NCBI GenBank assembly: GCA_028713635.1
Contig: JAQTNX010000004.1
Span: 1 to 45,311, forward strand
Direction: 5' to 3'
From: Candidatus Bipolaricaulis sp.
GTDB lineage: Bacteria; Bipolaricaulota; Bipolaricaulia; UBA7950; UBA9294
DNA: 45,311 bases
The translations under genes and the position numbers were made by a program. The stretch's first letter is position 1. Every line of letters begins with the position of its first letter. The notes under the pieces are model-generated. The model worked only from the letters and a program-made list of their open reading frames with translations. It did not search any database and was not told the DNA's origin. This document shows, one piece after another, positions 9,978-17,717 of the stretch.

Positions 9978-10239
9978 ACGGTTCTGCGGCGCCGTGCCCT
10001 ACTGGATCGCAACCACCGAGGATGAGATCCACTTCGTCGACGCCATCCTGAGCGCGCACGACGGCCTGGCGACGGTCCGGCGGGAGTTCAAGCTCCAGGA
10101 CGGCTCTGCGATGTACAAGGTCTACGTCGCGGAGGGCATGGAAGAGGAGTTCCTCGAGGTCATGGATCGTCTGAAGGCACACGCCCAGATCGGCGCCGTG
10201 CTGCGCGGAGGCGAAGATGGGCCCGCTCAGAGCGCGTGA
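9967..10239 (+). CDS. DUF4911-like small protein
   Basis: GTG start overlapping the mazG end; AVPYWIATTEDEIHFVDAILSAHDGLATVRREF..VYVAEGMEEEFLEVMDRLK. Confidence 0.6.
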   Translation: MVGRRFCGAVPYWIATTEDEIHFVDAILSAHDGLATVRREFKLQDGSAMYKVYVAEGMEEEFLEVMDRLKAHAQIGAVLRGGEDGPAQSA

Positions 10240-10645
10240 GGTTGCGCACTCGATCTTCGACGTCGATTACCCCCGTCTCTGGGCGAGCGGGAAGCGGGCC
10301 GTGATCTTTGACCTCGACAATACCCTCGGCGAGCGAAGGACCAGCAAACTGCACCCCGAAGTGAGCAAGCTCCTCGTCGACCTTCGTGCCCGCGGCTTCC
10401 GCGTCGGTGTGTTGACGAACCGCCGCTGGCGGAGCGTGGAGTCGCTCGTCGCGGAGCTCGGACCGGACGTACCCCTCGTGCGGATGGCCCACAAGCCCTC
10501 GCGAAAAGGCTACGCCGCACTCCTGGGCAGGCTTGGGGTCTCGGCCGCCGAGGCGGTCATGATCGGCGATCGCACGTTGACCGACGTCTTCGGCGCCAAT
10601 CGGTGCGGGATCCATTCGATCCGCGTCTCCGGCTTCTCATCCTAG
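10217..10645 (+). CDS. yqeG: YqeG family HAD-IIIA phosphatase
   Basis: AVIFDLDNTLGERR, GVLTNRRWRSVE, AHKPSRKGY, VMIGDRTLTDVFGANRCG. Confidence 0.9.
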   Translation: MGPLRAREVAHSIFDVDYPRLWASGKRAVIFDLDNTLGERRTSKLHPEVSKLLVDLRARGFRVGVLTNRRWRSVESLVAELGPDVPLVRMAHKPSRKGYAALLGRLGVSAAEAVMIGDRTLTDVFGANRCGIHSIRVSGFSS

Positions 10646-10749
10646 TGTCGCGTCCGCAAAGTCGCTGAGCGGACGATGATGTCGACAGGCTCAGCCCAAC
10701 GGCGGAGCCGCTTCAGGCTCTTCTGCGCAGCCATTCACGGGACGCGACA
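10646..10749. other. structured intergenic element, possible three-way-junction RNA or MITE-like insert
   Basis: Outer perfect 10-bp inverted repeat TGTCGCGTCC/GGACGCGACA enclosing hairpins GCTGAGC/GCTCAGC (10664-10670/10689-10695) and GAGCC/GGCTC (10705-10709/10716-10720). Confidence 0.4.
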
Positions 10750-10777
10750 GTAGGCCGCCCTCCCTACGCGGAGCGGG

Positions 10778-10806
10778 TTGGTGGCTCCTGCGGTGTCGGC
10801 TATCAT
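10778..10806 (+). promoter_or_regulatory. putative sigma70-type promoter for argF
   Basis: TTGGTG - 17 nt - TATCAT, about 60 nt upstream of the ATG. Confidence 0.4.
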
Positions 10807-10865
10807 CCCACCGTCCGGGGACGTCCCGGAAGCCATGTCAGGACGTGCAGGAGGGTCGGCCGACG

Positions 10866-11777
10866 ATGAACGCCCGTCACTTGATTTCGCTCGCAAGTCT
10901 CAGCTCGGAAGAGGTCTTCGAGATCCTCGAGACCGCCCGGAACCTCAAGCTTGAACACCGTGCGGGGATTCGCCACACCATGCTTGCAGGGAAGACCTTG
11001 GCAATGGTGTTCCAAAAGCCGTCCCTGCGGACCCGCGTGTCGTTCGAGGCTGGCATGGAGCAGCTCGGCGGGCACGCGATCTACCTCGGTCCGAGTGACA
11101 TCAAGCTCGGCGAGCGTGAGACGACGGAGGACATCGCCCTCAACCTGTCGCGGTTTGTGAACGGGATCATGGCGCGCGTCTTCAAGCACGAGTCCATCCT
11201 CGAGTTGGCCAAGCACTCGACGGTGCCGGTCATCAACGGCCTGTGCGATCTCCACCATCCGTGCCAGGGATTGGCCGACCTCTTGACTGTGTGGGAGAAG
11301 AAGCGCGGGTTCGAGGGACTGACGTTGACGTTCGTCGGGGACGGCAACAACGTCGCTCACTCCCTCATGGAGGGATGCGCCAAGGTCGGCATGGCGTTCC
11401 GCATTGCCTGTCCGAAAGGGTACGAGCCGGACGCGACGATCGTGGCGGCGGCGCGCGCCTTGGGGGCGTCGGTGGAGATCCTCCACGATCCGCTCGCCGC
11501 GGCGAGCGGCGCCGACGTGCTCTACACGGACGTCTGGGTAAGCATGGGACAGGAGTCGGAGGCGAAGTCGAAGCAGAACGCGTTCGACGGGTTCACGATC
11601 GACAAGAGGCTTCTGGGAGCCGCCAAGAAGGACGCGATCGTCATGCACTGCCTGCCCGCGCACTACGACGAGGAGATCACCTACGAGGCCTCGCGGAGCC
11701 CCGGAAGCGCGATCTTCGATCAGGCTGAGAACCGGATGCACGCGCAGAAGGCGGTCCTGGCGCTTCTCATGAAGTAG
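10866..11777 (+). CDS. argF: ornithine carbamoyltransferase
   Basis: FQKPSLRTRVSFEAGMEQLGGHAIYL (carbamoyl-P binding), HPCQGLADLLT, MHCLPAHYDEEIT. Confidence 0.94.
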   Translation: MNARHLISLASLSSEEVFEILETARNLKLEHRAGIRHTMLAGKTLAMVFQKPSLRTRVSFEAGMEQLGGHAIYLGPSDIKLGERETTEDIALNLSRFVNGIMARVFKHESILELAKHSTVPVINGLCDLHHPCQGLADLLTVWEKKRGFEGLTLTFVGDGNNVAHSLMEGCAKVGMAFRIACPKGYEPDATIVAAARALGASVEILHDPLAAASGADVLYTDVWVSMGQESEAKSKQNAFDGFTIDKRLLGAAKKDAIVMHCLPAHYDEEITYEASRSPGSAIFDQAENRMHAQKAVLALLMK

Positions 11778-11799
11778 GCACGTGAGGCAAGGAGGGACG

Positions 11800-12966
11800 A
11801 TGGAAGCCCGAGTCGGGGCGGAAGCGAAAGGGGACTGCCTCGTCGTTGCCCGACAGGCGGAGCGAGCGTCCGTGACCGTCGCCACGAAGAACCGGAACCT
11901 CTTGGAGACCGGAATCCGCACGGTTGCCGAGGCCGTTCTCGAGGCCCTCGGGACGCCGGGCGTCGCGATCGAGGTTCAGGATCAGGGAGCCCTCGACTAC
12001 GTCCTCGCTGCGCGGGTCGAGGCGGCTGTCCGGATGGTGCTCCCCGAGGCGAAGCTGATCCGCACTGAGCGGGTCGAGCGGGCGACGTCGGCCGCCGACC
12101 GGCCGCGCCGGAGTCGGCTCTACGCACCGGGAAACAACCCGCGGCTTCTCGTCGGGATCGACATCCACGGCGCCGACTGCGTTCTCCTCGATCTCGAGGA
12201 CTCCGTTCCGCTGGGAGACAAGGCCGCGGCGCGCGTGCTCGTGCGGCGTCTCCTCGCCGCCGTCCCATTCCCTGACGAAGTGTGGGTTCGGATCAACCCG
12301 CTCGACGCCGGGGGGAGAGAGGACTTGGCCGAGGTGCTCGAAGGGAGGCCGCACGGGGTGTGCCTGCCGAAGGCCGAGAGCGGCGAGGGCGTCCGCGACC
12401 TCGCGAAAGAGCTCGGGGAGATCGAGCGGCGCCTCGGCATCGACGTCGGCTCGACGCACATCATGCCGATCATCGAGACGGCGCGCGGCGTTCTCCGCTG
12501 TGAGGACGTGGCGGAGGCCGACGAGCGCGTTGCCGTGGTGGCGTTCGGTGCCGAGGACTACACCCGCGACGTGGGGGCGCGTAGGACTGGCGAAGCGCTC
12601 CTCTTTGCTCGATCGCGCGTCGTGGCGGCCGCCAAGGCGGCCGGCGTGCAGGCTTCGGACACCGTGTACGCCGACCTCGCGAACGACGCCGGTCTGGCCG
12701 AGGAGTGCGCGCGGGCCCGCGACCTTGGGTTCGACGGGAAAGGGGCCATCAACCCGCGGCAGATTCCGATCCTGCATCGCGCGTTCTCTCCGAGCGAGGA
12801 CGAGCTTGCGCAGGCGCGGACGATCGTGGACGCGGCGCGCGAAGCCGAGTCGCGGGGGCTTGGCGCGGTCGCCGTCGGCGGGCGGATGGTCGATCAGCCC
12901 GTCCTCGAGCGGGCGCGGCGGCTGATCAAGTACGCCGAGACGCTCGTCAAGGGAGGCACGGCATGA
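11800..12966 (+). CDS. CitD-CitE fusion: acyl-carrier-like N-terminal domain fused to citrate/citramalate lyase beta-type (HpcH/HpaI aldolase family) subunit
   Basis: N-terminal about 90 aa resembles CitD (VTVATKNRNLLETGIRTVAEAVLEALGTPGVAIEVQDQGALDYVLAARVEAAVRM); remainder CitE-like (RSRLYAPGNNPRLL, DCVLLDLEDSVPLGDKAAAR, GKGAINPRQI). Confidence 0.88.
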   Translation: MEARVGAEAKGDCLVVARQAERASVTVATKNRNLLETGIRTVAEAVLEALGTPGVAIEVQDQGALDYVLAARVEAAVRMVLPEAKLIRTERVERATSAADRPRRSRLYAPGNNPRLLVGIDIHGADCVLLDLEDSVPLGDKAAARVLVRRLLAAVPFPDEVWVRINPLDAGGREDLAEVLEGRPHGVCLPKAESGEGVRDLAKELGEIERRLGIDVGSTHIMPIIETARGVLRCEDVAEADERVAVVAFGAEDYTRDVGARRTGEALLFARSRVVAAAKAAGVQASDTVYADLANDAGLAEECARARDLGFDGKGAINPRQIPILHRAFSPSEDELAQARTIVDAAREAESRGLGAVAVGGRMVDQPVLERARRLIKYAETLVKGGTA

Positions 12967-14510
12967 TCCAAAACGCCCTAGGACGTGAGATCCCCGACCG
13001 GATTGGGAGCCGCACGGTGGTTCCGTTCGGCGGCGCCTTCGCGAAGACCGCGACAGGGACGAAGGCGCCCCGGCCGCAGAAGGTGGCCGCGCAGCGCGAG
13101 GACAAGGTGCTCCCGTCGATCGAAGCGGCGATCGAGGCGTGCGGACTCTCGAATGGGATGACGATCTCGTTCCATCATTCGTTCCGCGAAGGCGACCGCG
13201 TCATCAACCTCGTCCTCGACGCGTGCGCCCGCATGGGGCTGAAGGACCTGCGGATCTGCCCGACGGCCTTGTTCGGGGTCCACGAGCCCATTGTCGGGCA
13301 CATCGAGTCCGGCGTCGTGTCGAGGATCGAGGGATCGATGAACGGTCCCGTCGGCGCGTTCATCAGCAAGGGCGGAAAGCTGCGCGAGCCGGCGGTCCTC
13401 CGCTCGCACGGGGGGCGCTGGCGGGCGATCGAAGCAGGGACGATGGAGATCGACGTCGCGTTCATCGCCGCGCCGCAGGCAGATTCGTACGGAAACGCGA
13501 CCGGCATCCCCGGCAAGACCCCCTGCGGCCCCATCACGTTCCAGGCCGTCGACGCCCAGTACGCGCGACAGACGGTCGTCGTGACCAACGACCTCGCGCC
13601 CTACCCCGTCTTCCCGATGGAGATCCAGCAAGGGTGGACCGACTACGTGGTCGTCGTCGACGAGATCGGCGACCCGGCGTCGATCACCTCGGGGACGCTG
13701 CAGCTCACGAATTCGCCGACGAACCTCCTGATCGCGCGGCTTACGGTGGAGGCGGTCAAGGCGTCGGGGTACTTCAAGGACGGGTTCAGCTTCCAGGGCG
13801 GGGCCGGAGGCCTCTCGCTCGCGGCGACCAAGTTCCTCGGCGACGAGATGGAGAAGGCGAAGATCGTCGGCTCCTTCGGGATGGGCGGCGGGACGAAGAT
13901 CCTTGTCGACATGCTGCGGCGCGGCCAGATCCGCGCCATCCTCGACGGGCAGGCGTTTGACCTCGACGCGATCGCCTCGCTCCGCGAGGACCCGGCGCAC
14001 GTGATGATGGACCCGGGGATGTACGCGAACTACGACTCGCGCGGCTGCTCGACCTACAAGCTGGACGCCGCCTTCCTCGGTGCGACCGAAGTCGACCTCG
14101 ACTTCAACGTCAACGTGAACACGCACTCCGACGGGCAGCTCTTGCACGGGATCGGCGGCCATCAGGATGTGGCCGCCGGCGCGGCGATGACGATGATCAC
14201 GCTTCCCGCCTTGCGCGGGCGAATCCCTCCGGTTGTCGACCGGGTGACCACCGTGACGACGCCGGGGGAGGTCATCGACGTGATCGTCACGGAGCGAGGG
14301 CTTGCCGTGAACCCGCGCCGCGGAGACCTTCGCGAGCGCTTCCAGGCTGCAGGGCTCCCCGTGCGGGAGCTCGCGGACATCAAGCGGGACGCGGACCGGT
14401 ACATCCAGCCGGTGCGCCGCCCCGTCTTTGGGGACGAGGTCATCGCCGCGATCGAATGGCGGGACGGGACCGTGATCGACGTAGTGCGAAAGGTGGACGG
14501 ATGGCAGTGA
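12963..14510 (+). CDS. citF: citrate lyase alpha-type subunit (CitF family CoA-transferase)
   Basis: MIQNALGREIPDRIGSRTVVPFGGAFA, FHHSFREGDRVINLVLD, GSFGMGGGTKILVDML, GIGGHQDVAAGAAMTMI; 4-nt ATGA overlap with the upstream gene. Confidence 0.92.
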   Translation: MIQNALGREIPDRIGSRTVVPFGGAFAKTATGTKAPRPQKVAAQREDKVLPSIEAAIEACGLSNGMTISFHHSFREGDRVINLVLDACARMGLKDLRICPTALFGVHEPIVGHIESGVVSRIEGSMNGPVGAFISKGGKLREPAVLRSHGGRWRAIEAGTMEIDVAFIAAPQADSYGNATGIPGKTPCGPITFQAVDAQYARQTVVVTNDLAPYPVFPMEIQQGWTDYVVVVDEIGDPASITSGTLQLTNSPTNLLIARLTVEAVKASGYFKDGFSFQGGAGGLSLAATKFLGDEMEKAKIVGSFGMGGGTKILVDMLRRGQIRAILDGQAFDLDAIASLREDPAHVMMDPGMYANYDSRGCSTYKLDAAFLGATEVDLDFNVNVNTHSDGQLLHGIGGHQDVAAGAAMTMITLPALRGRIPPVVDRVTTVTTPGEVIDVIVTERGLAVNPRRGDLRERFQAAGLPVRELADIKRDADRYIQPVRRPVFGDEVIAAIEWRDGTVIDVVRKVDGWQ

Positions 14511-15037
14511 GAGATGAGATCCGGAAGATCCTGCCGGAGGTTGACGAGATCCGCGATCAGGGTCTGCGCGACAAGGTGCTCGCGACGTGGGAGGCGGGCC
14601 TCGCCCGTGGCGGTTGGAGGCCCGCCGACATCGCGCGGATTCCGTTCACGCTCCTGAAGCCGGTGAAGATCAGCTTCGCCGACCACGTGCGCAGTGTGAC
14701 CAAGATCTGCGTCGCAGTCTCTGAGACGTTTGATGAGATCTACAAGGGTGAGCTCAAGCTCGACCGCGACATCCTGATCGCCGGCGCGTTGCTCCACGAC
14801 GTGGGCAAGCTGCTCGAGATTCAGGAGAAGGACGGCAAGTTCGGCAAGTCGAGGGACGGTGCCCTCGTGCGGCACCCGTTTTCCGGGCTTGCCCTCGCCG
14901 ACGCGCAGGGACTGCCCGCCGAGGTGCTTCACATCATCGGTGCCCACTCGAAAGAGGGCGACCACGGGAAGCGGACGGCCGAGGCGATCATCCTGCATTT
15001 GGCGGACTTCATGAACTTCGATCCGTTGGAGGGATAA
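14501..15037 (+). CDS. HD domain protein (putative metal-dependent phosphohydrolase)
   Basis: HVRSVTKIC, ALLHDVGKLLEI, HPFSGLALA, HIIGAHSKEGD; start overlaps the citF stop. Confidence 0.85.
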   Translation: MAVRDEIRKILPEVDEIRDQGLRDKVLATWEAGLARGGWRPADIARIPFTLLKPVKISFADHVRSVTKICVAVSETFDEIYKGELKLDRDILIAGALLHDVGKLLEIQEKDGKFGKSRDGALVRHPFSGLALADAQGLPAEVLHIIGAHSKEGDHGKRTAEAIILHLADFMNFDPLEG

Positions 15038-15042
15038 GGCGC

Positions 15043-16314
15043 ATGGGACAGACGTTCGCCCAGAAGGTGCTGGCGAAGAAGGCGGGACTGCCGCGAGTCG
15101 AAGTCGGGCAGATTGTCGACGTCGAGCCCGACGTCTGCATGTCGCACGACAACACCGCGGCGATTGCGAAGACGTTCGCCAAGATCGGCGTCGAGCGCGT
15201 CAAGAACCCGGAGCGGTTCGTCGTCGTCCTCGACCACACCGTGCCCGCCTCCACCGAGGAGTACGCGAAGGGGCACAAGGAGATCCGCGAGTTCGTCGCC
15301 AAACAGGGGATCAAGGCGTTCTACGACGTCGGCGTCGGCGTCTGCCACCAGGTACTCCCCGAGATGGGGTACGCGCTCCCCGGCCGCCTCATCGTCGGCT
15401 CGGACTCCCACACCACCGCCTACGGGGCACTCGGCGCCTTCTCCGCGGGCGTCGGTCGCTCGGAGATGGCGGCCCTCTACGCCACGTCGCGCATCTGGCT
15501 CAAGACCCCGGCGTCGCTCAAGATCGACGTGCGCGGGAAGCTGAAGGAGCCGGTGACGTCGAAGGACCTCGTTCTCAAGATCATCGGCGACATCGGCGCC
15601 GACGGAGCGCTCTACAAGTCCGTCGAGTACGCGGGTGAGGCGATCGAGGCGATGAGCGTTGCGTCGCGCCTCGTCCTCTCGAACATGGCGATCGAGATGG
15701 GCGCGAAGAACGGCTACTGCGCGCCCGACAAGAAGACGTTCGCGTTCCTCGAGCCGCGCGCCCAGGCGGAGTACACGCCCATCTACCCTGACCCCGACGC
15801 CGAGTACGAGAAGGTGCTGACCTACGACGCGGCGAAGCTCGGCCCTCACGTCGCCAAGTCGCACACCGTCGACAACGTCAGCCCCGTTGAGGAGGTCGAG
15901 GGGACGAAGATCGACCAGGCGCTCCTTGGGACGTGCACCAACGGCCGGCTCGAGGACCTGCACCTGGCGGCCCGCTACCTGGAGGGCAGGAAGCTGGCAA
16001 AGGGCGTCCGGATGATCGTCCTTCCTGCGTCGCGCGAGATCCTGCTCGACGCGATGCGAGAGGGGTTGGTCGAGATCTTCGTGCGGGCGGGCGCCATGGT
16101 CCTCAACCCCGGCTGCGGCCCGTGCCTCGGCGCACATCAGGGCGTGCTCGCCGCGGGCGAGGTCTGCATCTCGACGGCGAACCGGAACTTCCAGGGGCGT
16201 ATGGGGTCGAACGAGGCGGCGACGTACCTCGCCTCGCCGGCGACGGTCGCCGCGTCCGCCGTGACCGGCGTGATCACCGATCCGAGGAAAGCCGTACGTG
16301 GAGGTGGCGCATGA
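15043..16314 (+). CDS. aconitase superfamily large subunit (LeuC/HacA-type dehydratase)
   Basis: VGSDSHTTAYGALGAFSAGVGRSEMA, LGTCTNGRLEDL, NPGCGPCLGAHQGVLAAGEVCISTANRNFQGRMG (three 4Fe-4S cysteines). Confidence 0.94.
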   Translation: MGQTFAQKVLAKKAGLPRVEVGQIVDVEPDVCMSHDNTAAIAKTFAKIGVERVKNPERFVVVLDHTVPASTEEYAKGHKEIREFVAKQGIKAFYDVGVGVCHQVLPEMGYALPGRLIVGSDSHTTAYGALGAFSAGVGRSEMAALYATSRIWLKTPASLKIDVRGKLKEPVTSKDLVLKIIGDIGADGALYKSVEYAGEAIEAMSVASRLVLSNMAIEMGAKNGYCAPDKKTFAFLEPRAQAEYTPIYPDPDAEYEKVLTYDAAKLGPHVAKSHTVDNVSPVEEVEGTKIDQALLGTCTNGRLEDLHLAARYLEGRKLAKGVRMIVLPASREILLDAMREGLVEIFVRAGAMVLNPGCGPCLGAHQGVLAAGEVCISTANRNFQGRMGSNEAATYLASPATVAASAVTGVITDPRKAVRGGGA

Positions 16315-16808
16315 TCGAGGGCAAGGTCTGGAAGTATGCGGACGACGTCAACACCGACGTCATCTTCGCCGGCAAGTACACCTACAAGCCGATGACCGCG
16401 GCCGAGATGGCCGAGCACGCGCTCGAGGACCTCGATCCGACGTTTGCCAAGGGCGTGAAGCCGGGCGACATCATCGTCGCCGGTGCCAACTTCGGTTGCG
16501 GCTCGTCTCGCGAGCAGGCAGCCACATGCGTGAAGGCGTCGGGCGTCGCCGCCGTCATCGCCGTCTCGTTCTCGCGGATCTTCTTCCGGAACGCCATCAA
16601 CGAGGGCCTGCCGGTCGTCGAGCTTGCCTCCGGGACGTCGATGATCGCGAAGGACGACACCGTCAAGATCGACTTCGACAAGGGCGTCGTCACGCACAAA
16701 GGGAAGGAGTACCGCTTCCCGCCTCTGCCCAAGGAAGTCCTCGCCATCCTGAACGACGGCGGGCTCATCCCTCACGTCAAGAAGGCGCTGGCTGCGACGA
16801 AGCCGTAG
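16311..16808 (+). CDS. aconitase superfamily small subunit (LeuD/HacB-type dehydratase)
   Basis: DVNTDVIFAGKYTYKPM, GANFGCGSSREQAATCVKASGVAAVIAVSFSRIFFRNAINEGLP; ATGA overlap with the large subunit. Confidence 0.93.
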   Translation: MIEGKVWKYADDVNTDVIFAGKYTYKPMTAAEMAEHALEDLDPTFAKGVKPGDIIVAGANFGCGSSREQAATCVKASGVAAVIAVSFSRIFFRNAINEGLPVVELASGTSMIAKDDTVKIDFDKGVVTHKGKEYRFPPLPKEVLAILNDGGLIPHVKKALAATKP

Positions 16809-16839
16809 CCGGGAGCTGTCCGAGATCTAGCCAGGGGGC

Positions 16840-17460
16840 CTACCGCGGCTCGGCGGAGGCCTTCGCAGCATCCCACTGCGGTGCCTGCTTGAGGCAGAAG
16901 GCGCGAGCGACGGCGATCGCCCTCGTGATCTGGTTCGCGTTCAGGTGGACGCGCTGCGTCTTCGGATCGAGGACGAGCCACGGGCAGTTCTTCACGGCGC
17001 GAGCGGGGTGCTCGTCGCGCACGGAGATCGTCTGCAGGATCGCGTTCGCGTCGTAGAGGCTGACGGGCTGTAGGTGGATCTTCTCGCCCCACAACAGGAC
17101 GAGCGTCAGCGCGAGGACGATGTTGCTGACCGCGCTTCGGCCGCGCTCGGCGGTGCCGCGCTTGAAGAGCTCCCAGTGAACCTTGCTCGGGAAGATGTAC
17201 GGGGGGATCGCGCGCGGGTGACACGCCGTGAGGACGTCCTGGACCGGGACGCCAAGGTCCTTTGCGAACGCGCGGATCAGAGCGCGGTCCTCCTCGGGGA
17301 CCCACTCGTCGAGATCGCTCTTGCGTAGGGACAGCGGGGTGTCGGCATTGACCCCGCGAATCGCCCCGAGGGCGGCCAGCCAGATGTCGGAGTCTTCAGA
17401 CTCCGCAACCACGACATCGTCCGCCATCAGCACGATCCTGAGCTTCGCGTGGAGCGCCAT
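16840..17460 (-). CDS. conserved-looking hypothetical protein, 206 aa
   Basis: Uninterrupted ORF with balanced composition and plausible start; no family recognised. Confidence 0.6.
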   Translation of the reverse strand: MALHAKLRIVLMADDVVVAESEDSDIWLAALGAIRGVNADTPLSLRKSDLDEWVPEEDRALIRAFAKDLGVPVQDVLTACHPRAIPPYIFPSKVHWELFKRGTAERGRSAVSNIVLALTLVLLWGEKIHLQPVSLYDANAILQTISVRDEHPARAVKNCPWLVLDPKTQRVHLNANQITRAIAVARAFCLKQAPQWDAAKASAEPR

Positions 17461-17542
17461 GGTTCCCTCCTAAGGCGCGACCTTTCATGGCGGAATTGTA
17501 GCGTGTGCCTCTCGACAAACCAACATACGAGCCCGCTACCTC

Positions 17543-17572
17543 TTGACGATAAGGCGGCCATATGTCTATTAT
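17543..17572 (+). promoter_or_regulatory. putative sigma70-type promoter in an AT-rich patch
   Basis: TTGACG - 18 nt - TATTAT upstream of the M29 peptidase gene. Confidence 0.55.
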
Positions 17573-17717
17573 ATGGATCTACTTAGCGACCAATGAACAA
17601 CCGGAGTCGTCAGATCCCCATAGGGGAGCGATCGAAAGACTAGGCAGCGGTGTCCGCCATGTTGTGCGGCGGAGGCGGTGTGGCAGCGACAAACAAGAAG
17701 AACCCGAGAGGAGAGGC

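Noticed and set aside
929-16137. Many long ORFs antisense to or out of frame with clear genes (e.g. 929-2038 +, 3645-4805 -, 4642-6174 -, 6761-8305 -, 10803-11921 -, 11767-12777 -, 12978-14162 -, 14929-16137 -)
   Set aside because: GC-rich codon bias opens shadow frames; translations are low-complexity Arg/Asp/Val-rich with no domain pattern, while the opposite strand has recognisable proteins
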